NCBI GenBank assembly: GCA_964458655.1
Contig: CAYWJT010000087.1
Span: forward strand, 1-6,119
Source of the DNA: CAYWJT01 sp964458655
GTDB taxonomy: Bacteria > Acidobacteriota > Aminicenantia > Aminicenantales > Saccharicenantaceae
DNA: 6,119 bases
Reading direction: 5' to 3'
The position numbers and the translations under genes were made by a program. Below, in pieces: positions 1-5,035 of the stretch (position 1 is the first letter of the stretch; each line of letters starts with the position of its first letter). Below the pieces are notes generated by a model. It saw nothing but the letters and a program-made list of their open reading frames with translations. It was not told the origin of the DNA and did not search any database.

Positions 1-265
1 AGTACAGAACCCCGAGGCTGAACCGGGCCTCGAACTCTTTACGGACATCCTTCAATCGGGTGGTCTGGTGGAGGCACTCCCGGAAGAGCTCGATGGCCTG
101 GTCGAACCGCCCCTCCTGCTGCGCTTTCAGAGCCGCGGCGCTCTTTTCCTGTATCTGGCCGCCGGGGTAGGCCGCCGTCTGATTCCAGGGGAAAGTCAGG
201 AGCGCGCAGAAAAAAGCAACTGTTTTGAGACCGGGTTTCCTTTTTTCCGCCGAATGATTGCGCAC
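1..265 (-). CDS. Exported TPR-repeat protein, N-terminal part (runs off left edge)
   Basis: An open frame enters from the left edge and gives 88 residues up to a GTG start at 265-263. The N-terminus looks like a Sec signal: a basic stretch (residues 8-14, KRKPGLK), a hydrophobic core (15-26, TVAFFCALLTFP), and a likely cleavage site near QTAA (29-32). From about residue 39 comes a helical TPR-like unit, with ALKAQQEGRFDQAIELF followed by the start of a second helix pair ending SLGVLY. TPR repeats bind other proteins, so a periplasmic scaffold or assembly role is likely, but the rest is missing. GTG was chosen because AGGTGA lies 4 nt before it and an in-frame TAA closes the frame seven codons upstream. 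An out-of-frame ATG at 285-283 has no Shine-Dalgarno site. A seventh A in the A-run at 245-240 would join that ATG to this frame, so an indel or other start cannot be excluded. Confidence 0.72.
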   Translation of the reverse strand, partial: MRNHSAEKRKPGLKTVAFFCALLTFPWNQTAAYPGGQIQEKSAAALKAQQEGRFDQAIELFRECLHQTTRLKDVRKEFEARFSLGVLY

Positions 266-332
266 GTCCTCACCTGCGATTTCATCTTAAGGTGAGGCGA
301 CTAATTAGCAATCGCCTTTGGGGGTGAGGACG
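265..332 (-). promoter_or_regulatory. Leader of the TPR gene that can pair with its own ribosome binding site
   Basis: Reading the minus strand, CGTCCTCACC (332-323) is a perfect 10-base complement of GGTGAGGACG (274-265), which holds the Shine-Dalgarno site and the first base of the GTG start codon. Between them, 316-296 can form a hairpin: GGCGA pairs with TCGCC, and two wobbles and one A-T pair extend it to about 8 bp. A second, shorter anti-Shine-Dalgarno copy, CCTCACC (297-291), overlaps the foot of that hairpin and can pair with the same GGTGAGG (274-268). The layout fits a leader that controls translation by opening and closing the start site. No known riboswitch or ribosomal-protein leader was recognised. 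The complementarity is seen directly; the regulatory role is inferred. Confidence 0.4.
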
Positions 333-340
333 CGGGTGAT

Positions 341-369
341 TTTATAATTTTTAAAAAAAAGCCGGTGAT
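341..369 (-). promoter_or_regulatory. Candidate promoter of the TPR gene
   Basis: On the minus strand TATAAA (346-341) matches the -10 consensus at five of six positions and lies in a very AT-rich tract that includes a run of eight T. The -35 position 17 bases upstream (369-364, ATCACC) is a poor match. Initiation about 7 bases after the -10 would fall near 334, so the transcript would begin almost exactly at the anti-Shine-Dalgarno arm. The T-run at 360-353 follows the stop of the upstream gene, but no good hairpin precedes it, so it is not called a terminator. Confidence 0.3.
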
Positions 370-642
370 TCAGTCCCTGCCGCTGAGTTTTATAACAGCT
401 TCTCCCTGCTCAGTCGGCTTAATGACCTTTGTCCCTGAATCGGTCGGCTGACCCTGGTCTTGACCCTGTGTTTGGGAGGGGTTGCCGAGCGTGGGGAAGA
501 TCGAGACCAGCAGGTTCCAGGGCTTCTCGAAGATGAGCTTGAGGTTGATCTTGCCCTGCTTTACAGGGGCGGCGCTGAGGGTTGAAACGCAGAGACCGAC
601 AACCGTGAGGCAAAGGGCTAAGGCTACTACTCTTTTAAGCAT
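370..642 (-). CDS. Small exported protein of unknown function
   Basis: This 90-residue protein is not recognised. It starts with a clear Sec-type signal peptide: MLKR, then a hydrophobic core (residues 5-20), with cleavage likely after A24 or A25 in STLSAAP. The mature part of about 65 residues has a basic and hydrophobic segment (29-53) containing FEKPWNLLVSIFPTLG, then a Gln/Thr/Pro/Ser-rich linker (54-70), and a charged tail ending GEAVIKLSGRD. There are no cysteines in the mature part, no membrane segment after the signal and no lipobox. The start is well supported: AGGAGGAGG lies 5 nt upstream of the ATG. It is followed after about 100 bases by the exported TPR gene on the same strand, so both may act in the envelope, but co-transcription is unproven. 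The coding call rests on the signal peptide and ribosome binding site; the function is open. Confidence 0.72.
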   Translation of the reverse strand: MLKRVVALALCLTVVGLCVSTLSAAPVKQGKINLKLIFEKPWNLLVSIFPTLGNPSQTQGQDQGQPTDSGTKVIKPTEQGEAVIKLSGRD

Positions 643-920
643 CGAGGCCTCCTCCTAAAATCTTTGCGCCCTGGGAGGAGAGGTTTGAGAAAATCAGGCG
701 GGAGTCAGCGTCTTAAACAGATAGGCAGCGACCGTTTCTCCATACTCTCATCCAAGGCTGACTATAAACTAAATAAAATTAATCCGCTTGTCAAGAGCTA
801 ATTTACAGAATGGATTAGAGATACGTTTTACGCGTTGCGCTTCGTGCCTGAAGATACCGTATCCTGTGGCCTCGTCACCATTGGGCTCAATATTTTGGGG
901 CGGGTATTTTAACGTAAAAA
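643..920. other. Intergenic region without a gene, AT-richer than its surroundings
   Basis: This 278-base gap between two minus-strand genes has no credible coding frame. It holds the Shine-Dalgarno site of the small exported protein gene at its left end and a candidate promoter near 761-794. A short palindrome, GATAC-C-GTATC, lies around 853-863. No tRNA-like fold, riboswitch or canonical terminator for ndk was recognised. The AT-rich composition is typical of promoter DNA in a GC-rich genome. Confidence 0.5.
761..794 (-). promoter_or_regulatory. Candidate sigma-70 promoter for the small exported protein gene
   Basis: On the minus strand a perfect -35 element TTGACA lies at 794-789. The -10 is less clear. 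TAGTTT (771-766) is at the ideal 17-base spacing but matches at only three of six positions, while the better TATAGT (766-761) would need a 22-base spacer. The DNA between and upstream is AT-rich, as in many strong promoters. Initiation would give a leader of about 115-120 nt before the ATG at 642. Confidence 0.4.
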
Positions 921-1319
921 TCAAAAAAAGAACTTGATTTCGGCCTCAGCCGTCTCTCTGGAGTCCGAGCCGTGCACGGCGTTCCGTTCTATCGAAAAGC
1001 CGTAAGCGCGTCTGAGAGTGCCGGGTTTGGCCGCGGCCGGGTCGGTCGCGCCCATCACCTCGCGCCATTTGGCCACGGCGTTTTCCGCCTCGAGCAGGAT
1101 GACGACGACCGGCCCCGACGACATGAAGTCGGTCAGGCTCCCGAAGAACTTCTTGTCCTTGTGAACGGCGTAGAACCTCTGCGCGTCTTCCTTGCTCAGC
1201 CGGAGCAGCCTCATCCCGGCGATGGTGAAACCTTCTTCCTCTATCCTCTGGATTATCTTGCCGACGAGTTTCTTCTTGACGGCGTCGGGCTTTATGATGG
1301 CCAGCGTCCTGTCGTTCAT
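921..1319 (-). CDS. ndk: Nucleoside diphosphate kinase
   Basis: This cytosolic enzyme moves the gamma phosphate of ATP to other nucleoside diphosphates through a phosphohistidine, keeping NTP and dNTP pools balanced. The 132-residue protein has the whole active site: K10 in AIIKPDAV, Y50, F58, R86, T92 in GATDP, R103, N113 and the phosphorylated H116 in RNAVHGSDS. It ends in EIKFFF, so it is a short form without the few extra residues seen in many homologues of about 140 residues. The frame is open 28 codons further upstream, but the start at 1319 is fixed by AGGAGG 7 nt before the ATG and by alignment with the family N-terminus (MNDRTLAIIKPDAV). The gene stands alone, divergent from the Fe-S protein gene, with its own likely promoter at 1361-1390. 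Confidence 0.98.
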   Translation of the reverse strand: MNDRTLAIIKPDAVKKKLVGKIIQRIEEEGFTIAGMRLLRLSKEDAQRFYAVHKDKKFFGSLTDFMSSGPVVVILLEAENAVAKWREVMGATDPAAAKPGTLRRAYGFSIERNAVHGSDSRETAEAEIKFFF

Positions 1320-1360
1320 CTCCGGGCCTCCTTGGCTCTTCCCGATTGAAATACCACAAG

Positions 1361-1390
1361 ACAATACCCCATGGCTAAAGTTCGAGTCAA
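1361..1390 (-). promoter_or_regulatory. Probable sigma-70 promoter of ndk
   Basis: On the minus strand TTGACT (1390-1385) and TATTGT (1366-1361) are separated by 18 bases, matching the consensus at five and four of six positions. Initiation near 1354 would give a 35-nt leader that carries the AGGAGG site. Its -35 lies only 17 bases from the -35 of the divergent promoter, so polymerase binding on the two sides may interfere. Confidence 0.5.
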
Positions 1391-1407
1391 GGCGCGCCGC
1401 CATCCGG

Positions 1408-1436
1408 TTGACAGCCGGCGTGCTGGCGCTTACAAT
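1408..1436 (+). promoter_or_regulatory. Strong sigma-70 promoter placed directly before the start codon
   Basis: A perfect -35 TTGACA (1408-1413) is followed after exactly 17 bases by TACAAT (1431-1436), five of six matches to the -10 consensus. Initiation would fall at about 1441-1445, only 3 to 7 bases before the ATG at 1448. This rules out the in-frame GTG at 1439, which would lie upstream of the transcript start, and implies a leaderless or nearly leaderless mRNA. No Shine-Dalgarno site is present before the ATG, which agrees. Confidence 0.65.
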
Positions 1437-1447
1437 CCGTGCCTGTC

Positions 1448-2149
1448 ATGGCACATTCAGGCGACGCGCCCCGGGTCTTCGACCTCGCCCGCGAGCTGGG
1501 CTTCGACCTCGTGGGCGCCGCCGAGATTTCCTCCAGGCGGGACACCGTCCGCATCGTCGGCGGCCTCGCCGCCGACCTGCCGTTCGCGCTGTCCCTCGGC
1601 AAAAGGCTCAACGACGCGGTGCTGGAAGACATCGAAGACCGTCCCACCCAGCTTTACTTCCATCATTACCGCCAGATGAATTTTTTCCTGGACAGGGGAG
1701 CCATGCTCCTGGCGGATTCCATCCAGAGGTCGGGCTTTCGGGCCATGCCCATCCCGGCTTCTCAGGTGATCGACTGGAAGAACCAGCGGGCGCACCTCTC
1801 CCACAAGCACGCGGCCGCCGCCGCCGGCCTGGGCTGGATCGGCCGGAACAACCTGCTCGTCAACCCGGAGCTCGGCGCCAGGTTCAGGCTGGTGACGGTC
1901 CTGACCGACCAGCCGCTCCCAGCGGGCGAGCCGCTGCCGTTTTCCTGCGGAGGGTGCCGCGCCTGCCTGTCCGTCTGCCCGGCCGGCGCCATAAAGGAGA
2001 ACCGCGAGGATTTCGACCACCTGGCCTGCTTCGAGAAGCTCAAGGAATTCCGGAACAAGGGATACGTCGGCCAGTTCATCTGCGGCGTCTGTGTCAGGGC
2101 CTGCGGCCGCGAAGCGGTCAAAGCCGCCGCCCGGTCCCGGCGCGACTGA
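1448..2149 (+). CDS. QueG-related iron-sulfur protein with two [4Fe-4S] sites
   Basis: This 233-residue protein resembles the core of epoxyqueuosine reductase (QueG) and related 4Fe-4S proteins. Residues 65-150 carry the family-like HHYRQMNFFLDR and AAAAAGLGWIGRNNLLVNPE segments; KAGLGWIGKN-type motifs are typical of QueG. A ferredoxin-like part follows: C167, C170, C173 and C177 (CGGCRACLSVCP), then C194 and C212, C215, C219 (CGVCVRAC). These give eight cysteines, enough for two cubane clusters. True QueG is about 350-380 residues, with a longer N-terminal domain and often C-terminal HEAT repeats; here the N-terminus is shorter and the HEAT part is absent. The cobalamin-dependent tRNA reductase reaction is therefore not assured. 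It may be a redox enzyme of the wider QueG/reductive-dehalogenase-like group. There is no signal peptide, so it is cytosolic. The ATG was chosen over the GTG 9 bases upstream because of the promoter position. No partner gene adjoins it. Confidence 0.85.
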   Translation: MAHSGDAPRVFDLARELGFDLVGAAEISSRRDTVRIVGGLAADLPFALSLGKRLNDAVLEDIEDRPTQLYFHHYRQMNFFLDRGAMLLADSIQRSGFRAMPIPASQVIDWKNQRAHLSHKHAAAAAGLGWIGRNNLLVNPELGARFRLVTVLTDQPLPAGEPLPFSCGGCRACLSVCPAGAIKENREDFDHLACFEKLKEFRNKGYVGQFICGVCVRACGREAVKAAARSRRD

Positions 2150-2150
2150 G

Positions 2151-2176
2151 CCGGCCTGTCCGGTTTGACGGGCCGG
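2151..2176 (+). terminator. Hairpin just after the Fe-S protein gene, probable transcript end
   Basis: One base after the TGA, CCGGCCTGTC (2151-2160) pairs with GACGGGCCGG (2167-2176) around a 6-base loop, CGGTTT. The 10-bp stem has a single G-U wobble. No T-run follows (ATCGCGG), so it is not a canonical intrinsic terminator. It could halt transcription without a U-tract or protect the 3' end of the mRNA. Confidence 0.5.
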
Positions 2177-2421
2177 ATCGCGGCGGCCGTTATCAGTCAA
2201 GGGGAACGCCGCTTTTCGGCCGCTCTCACGATTCAGTATTCGCGATCTCAGCCGGGTCCTGAAGCGCCGTCCAGGGAGCGGAGCAAAGCGTTTCCGGCTC
2301 TGCCCAAGAACGTGTGCAGTCCGAAAAGAAAATCCGGCTTTTCAAGCTCTTAGATTTCGGCGCAGGCGATTTTTCCACAGGGAAATCAACAAGCTCTGTG
2401 GAAATCTCCGCGGCTCATCGC
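2177..2421. other. Convergent intergenic region without a gene
   Basis: No credible gene is seen between the Fe-S gene hairpin and the stop of the peptidase gene. A 7-bp perfect inverted repeat, GCGGCCG (2183-2189) and CGGCCGC (2217-2223), has a 27-base loop. GAAAAG and CTTTTC (about 2323-2343) form a weak hairpin. The clearer inverted repeat at 2372-2404 is listed separately. Confidence 0.45.
2372..2404. repeat. Inverted repeat near the 3' end of the peptidase gene
   Basis: TTTCCACAG (2372-2380) and CTGTGGAAA (2396-2404) are perfect 9-base complements around a 15-base loop. The loop holds GGGAAATC, a partial copy of the right arm (GGAAATC), so the left arm could also pair with it to make a smaller hairpin. 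The repeat lies 18 bases beyond the stop of the minus-strand peptidase gene and may mark the 3' end of that transcript. No T-run follows on either strand, so terminator status is uncertain. The left side (TTTTCCACA, 2371-2379) also fits the loose DnaA-box pattern. Confidence 0.5.
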
Positions 2422-4839
2422 TCACGGCCGCTTTTCCCTGTTCTTCACGTACTTGTCGAACCACTCGAACATCTCGGCCAGCACGTGGAGCACCGATTCG
2501 CGGGCCGCGTAGCCGTGGCTCTCGTACGGCAGATAGACGAATCGGGCCGTCGCCCCGAAGCCCTTCAGGGCGGCGAACAGGCGCTCGGACTGGATGGGGA
2601 AGGTGCCGGAGTTGTTGTCGGCCATGCCGTGGATGAGCAGGATGGGCTCGTTGATCTTGTTGGCGAACATGAACGGGGACATCTTGATGTAGGTGTCGAG
2701 CGCCTCCCAGAGGGTCCGCCTCTCGCTCTGGAAGCCGAACGGCGTCAGGGTCCGGTTGTAGGCCCCGCTCCGGGCGATGCCGGCGGCGAACAGGTCGCAG
2801 TGCGCCAGAAGGTTGGCCGTCATGAAGGCCCCGTAGCTGTGGCCGCCCACTCCGACCCGCTTCGGGTCGCCGACGCCTATCTCGTCGAGCTTGCGGATGG
2901 CCGCCTCGGCGTTGGACACGATCTGCTGGACGAAGGTGTCGTTGACGGTCTCGGGGCTGCCGACGACGGGCATCTCGGCGTTGTCTAGGACGGCGTAGCC
3001 CTGGGTGACGAAGAACAGCTGGCTCGTGCCGCGGAAGAAGGTGAAGCGGTTGACCGAGCCGCGGACCTGGCCGGCCGTGTCCGCCGTGTCGTACTCCAGG
3101 GGATAGGCCCAGACGACGACGGGCAGGCGCGTGCCCTCCTTGTAGCCCGGCGGCAGGTAAAGGGTGCCGCTGAGGTCGAGGCCGTCCGCCCGCTTGTAGG
3201 TGACGCGCTCCTTCCTGATGCCGGTCAGCTGGGGCGCCGGGTCCTTGAAATCAGTCAGGAAGGTCCGCTTTTTCGTCTTGAGGTCGAAGACGCAGTAGTT
3301 CGGGGGCTGGGTCTTGGTCTCGTAGCTCGTGATGAGTCTCGTCCGCGAGGCGCCGGCGAAGTCGACGAACGACTCATAGGCCGGGTCCTGGCACTGCCAG
3401 AGCCGCTCGACCTTGAGCGTCTTGATGTTCATCCGGTCGAGGAAGGGATGGTCGCCCTGAGGGGAGGCGCCCTGGCCGGCGAGATAGATCCAATCCTTGT
3501 CCTGCAGGACGACACTGTAGCCTGTCTTGAGGGCCGTCGTCACCGGCCGGCCGGGGTTCTTGTAGCTGTCCCGGACGCTCAGGTCCCATATCTTGACCGG
3601 CTCGACGGCCGGGTTGTCGAGGTCGACGAGGAAGGTCGTACGCCAGCTCCGCTTCCACTCGCTCTGGGAGGCCAGAGCCTTGCCCGGCGTAGCGAGGTGC
3701 TGGAGGCCGGCGGCCCGCTCCTTGAGCTTGAGGACCTCTTTCGGCTCGCCCGAAAAAGGCGCGTCCAGGGTCAGATAGCGGTCGCGGTAGGGAGCCTCCT
3801 TCTTCGGGTCGCCCTCGTCCAGGGCCTCCACCCATATGAGGGTGGCCGGCTTGTGGGGCATCCAGTTGGCGCCGCGCGGGCCTTTCGGGACGCCGTTGAT
3901 GGGCACGTTCTCGGCCGGAGGCAGGTCGGCCAGGACCTTGACCAGCCCTCCGTCCATGTCCCAGACCTCGAGCGAGCGGGAGAAGCCGTTATAGGGCAGG
4001 AGGTAGGAGTAGGGTTTCTTGACGCGCTCGACCAGGATGTATTCCATGGCCGGAGAGACGGAGAGGGAGCTGTAGATGCCCGGCCGGCCGACTTTGCGGA
4101 GCTCGCCCGTCGAGGCGTCGACCAGGACCGTCTGGGAGGTCGCGTAATAGTCGAAAAGGGTTTCGTCGAAGGCCGTCTTGAGAAGGTCCTGGTAAGTCGC
4201 GGCCTTGGCCTCCTTCCCTTCGGACACCTGTATCTCGGGGCCGACAGGGACCCGGGGCGGGAAAGGGACCGGGCCGCGTCCCTCCGGCACCATGGAAACG
4301 ATGAGGCGGCGGCTGTCCGGGAGCCACTCTGCCCCGCCGAGGACGGCGTTGACGACCGCGGGCGTCAGGGCCCTGGCCGTCGCCGTTCCGGCATCGACCG
4401 TCCAGAGCTCGACCCCGTCGGCGACGTAGCGGAGCAGGGCTATGGATTTCCCGTCGGGCGACCAGGAGGGGAAGGTGAACTTGAAGCCCGCCGGAAACTC
4501 GACCTTCCTCGACTTGCCCGTCTTGACGTCCTTGAGGCTGAGCCCGGTCGAGAAGGTCAAGACCTGGCGGCTGTTGAGGGCCGGCGTGATGCGTATCCCG
4601 GCTATCCTTATTATAGGCTCGGCCAGAGCGGCGATCGTCGGCATCGACTCGCGTTCGACGAGGGCCATGACCGCGGCGTCGGGGCTCATGATGACCATGG
4701 GCGGCGGAGGAGCGTCCAGGATGTCGATGATTTCCTTGGGCGGGAGCTTGTAGGGCTCCTGGCCGAAGCCCGGCATGAACGGGCAAAGCAGGAACGCGGC
4801 CAGAACGAAACAGGCAAGGGCGGACTTTTTGTTTTTCAT
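2422..4839 (-). CDS. Exported S9-family serine peptidase (glutamyl-endopeptidase-like)
   Basis: This 805-residue enzyme hydrolyses peptides with a serine triad and is predicted to act in the periplasm or outside the cell. A Sec signal covers residues 1-26 (MKNKK, hydrophobic core, cleavage near GFG-QEP). Next is the family mark PPKEIIDILDAPPPP (33-47), then a beta-propeller of about residues 80-540 with WSPDG-type repeats (SWSPDGKSIALL at 125-136). The C-terminal alpha/beta hydrolase domain starts near 545. It holds the nucleophile S668 in GGHSYGAF, the acid D741 in HGMADNN and H775 in YESHGY. The N-terminal motif and the length fit the S9D group, which includes the plant chloroplast glutamyl endopeptidase, more than classical prolyl oligopeptidase or DPP4. 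Cleavage after Glu is therefore a family inference. The propeller normally limits substrates to short peptides, so peptide scavenging is a likely role. GGGAGG lies 5 nt before the ATG. Long antisense frames across this gene are composition shadows. Confidence 0.96.
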   Translation of the reverse strand: MKNKKSALACFVLAAFLLCPFMPGFGQEPYKLPPKEIIDILDAPPPPMVIMSPDAAVMALVERESMPTIAALAEPIIRIAGIRITPALNSRQVLTFSTGLSLKDVKTGKSRKVEFPAGFKFTFPSWSPDGKSIALLRYVADGVELWTVDAGTATARALTPAVVNAVLGGAEWLPDSRRLIVSMVPEGRGPVPFPPRVPVGPEIQVSEGKEAKAATYQDLLKTAFDETLFDYYATSQTVLVDASTGELRKVGRPGIYSSLSVSPAMEYILVERVKKPYSYLLPYNGFSRSLEVWDMDGGLVKVLADLPPAENVPINGVPKGPRGANWMPHKPATLIWVEALDEGDPKKEAPYRDRYLTLDAPFSGEPKEVLKLKERAAGLQHLATPGKALASQSEWKRSWRTTFLVDLDNPAVEPVKIWDLSVRDSYKNPGRPVTTALKTGYSVVLQDKDWIYLAGQGASPQGDHPFLDRMNIKTLKVERLWQCQDPAYESFVDFAGASRTRLITSYETKTQPPNYCVFDLKTKKRTFLTDFKDPAPQLTGIRKERVTYKRADGLDLSGTLYLPPGYKEGTRLPVVVWAYPLEYDTADTAGQVRGSVNRFTFFRGTSQLFFVTQGYAVLDNAEMPVVGSPETVNDTFVQQIVSNAEAAIRKLDEIGVGDPKRVGVGGHSYGAFMTANLLAHCDLFAAGIARSGAYNRTLTPFGFQSERRTLWEALDTYIKMSPFMFANKINEPILLIHGMADNNSGTFPIQSERLFAALKGFGATARFVYLPYESHGYAARESVLHVLAEMFEWFDKYVKNREKRP

Positions 4840-4861
4840 GACGGCCTCCCGGAAGAGATAT

Positions 4862-4874
4862 CTCGTGTCACGAG
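4862..4874. promoter_or_regulatory. Perfect palindrome at the predicted transcription start of the peptidase gene
   Basis: CTCGTG-T-CACGAG is a perfect dyad with 6-base arms and a one-base centre. It lies 4 bases downstream of the predicted -10 of the peptidase gene (4884-4879) and covers the expected transcription start. That is a typical place for a repressor operator. In RNA it could not form a useful hairpin with a one-base loop, so a DNA-binding dimer is the more likely reader. No regulator gene is nearby to assign it to. Confidence 0.4.
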
Positions 4875-4878
4875 GTTC

Positions 4879-4908
4879 ATTGTATTTTCAGGAGCGCCCC
4901 TCGCGCAA
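4879..4908 (-). promoter_or_regulatory. Candidate promoter of the S9 peptidase gene
   Basis: On the minus strand TACAAT (4884-4879) is a five-of-six -10 match. TTGCGC (4908-4903), 18 bases upstream, keeps the TTG of the -35. Initiation near 4872 would give a leader of about 33 nt with GGGAGG before the ATG at 4839. The weak -35 would suit a promoter that is regulated or activated. Confidence 0.45.
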
Positions 4909-5009
4909 CTGTTTTCGACGGCAGGCGGTTCGCGCCGGGGTCGTGAACGGGCGCGCGGGGCGCCGGCCGCGGCCGAAAATGCCGCGTGATTGTCCGGGCC
5001 GGCTTGGCT

Positions 5010-5015
5010 TATAAT
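5010..5015 (+). promoter_or_regulatory. Perfect -10 element before the glycosyltransferase gene
   Basis: TATAAT at 5010-5015 stands out in a very GC-rich stretch and lies 20 bases before the ATG at 5036. No good -35 is found at 16-18 bases (TGATTG at 17), and there is no extended -10 TG. Initiation near 5022 would leave a leader of about 14 nt that starts within the AGGAAGG ribosome site (5021-5027). Confidence 0.45.
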
Positions 5016-5035
5016 TGGCGAGGAAGGTGCCGTAG

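Noticed and set aside
68..295. 75-codon plus-strand frame at the left edge
   Set aside because: It is antisense to the signal peptide and TPR region of the edge gene and has no supporting motif or ribosome site.
353..370. Eight-T run (minus strand) after the small exported protein gene as an intrinsic terminator
   Set aside because: The only stem before it is about five pairs with a bulge and a 14-base loop. The tract is better read as AT-rich promoter DNA.
918..940. AAATCAA/TTGATTT inverted repeat across the ndk stop as a terminator
   Set aside because: The stem is seven AT-rich pairs and much of it comes from the Phe codons at the end of ndk. No GC stem with a following T-run is present.
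1320..1403. N-terminal extension of ndk to 1403
   Set aside because: The AGGAGG site and the family N-terminus both place the start at 1319. The extension covers the predicted promoter.
1192..2262. 356-codon plus-strand frame across ndk and the Fe-S gene
   Set aside because: It is antisense to ndk and out of frame with the Fe-S gene. The R/P/G-rich product has no motif.
3448..4989. 513-codon open frame on the plus strand
   Set aside because: It is antisense to the peptidase gene, which has a full family match. The translation is rich in R, G and E as expected of a GC-rich shadow frame, and shows no domain or ribosome site.
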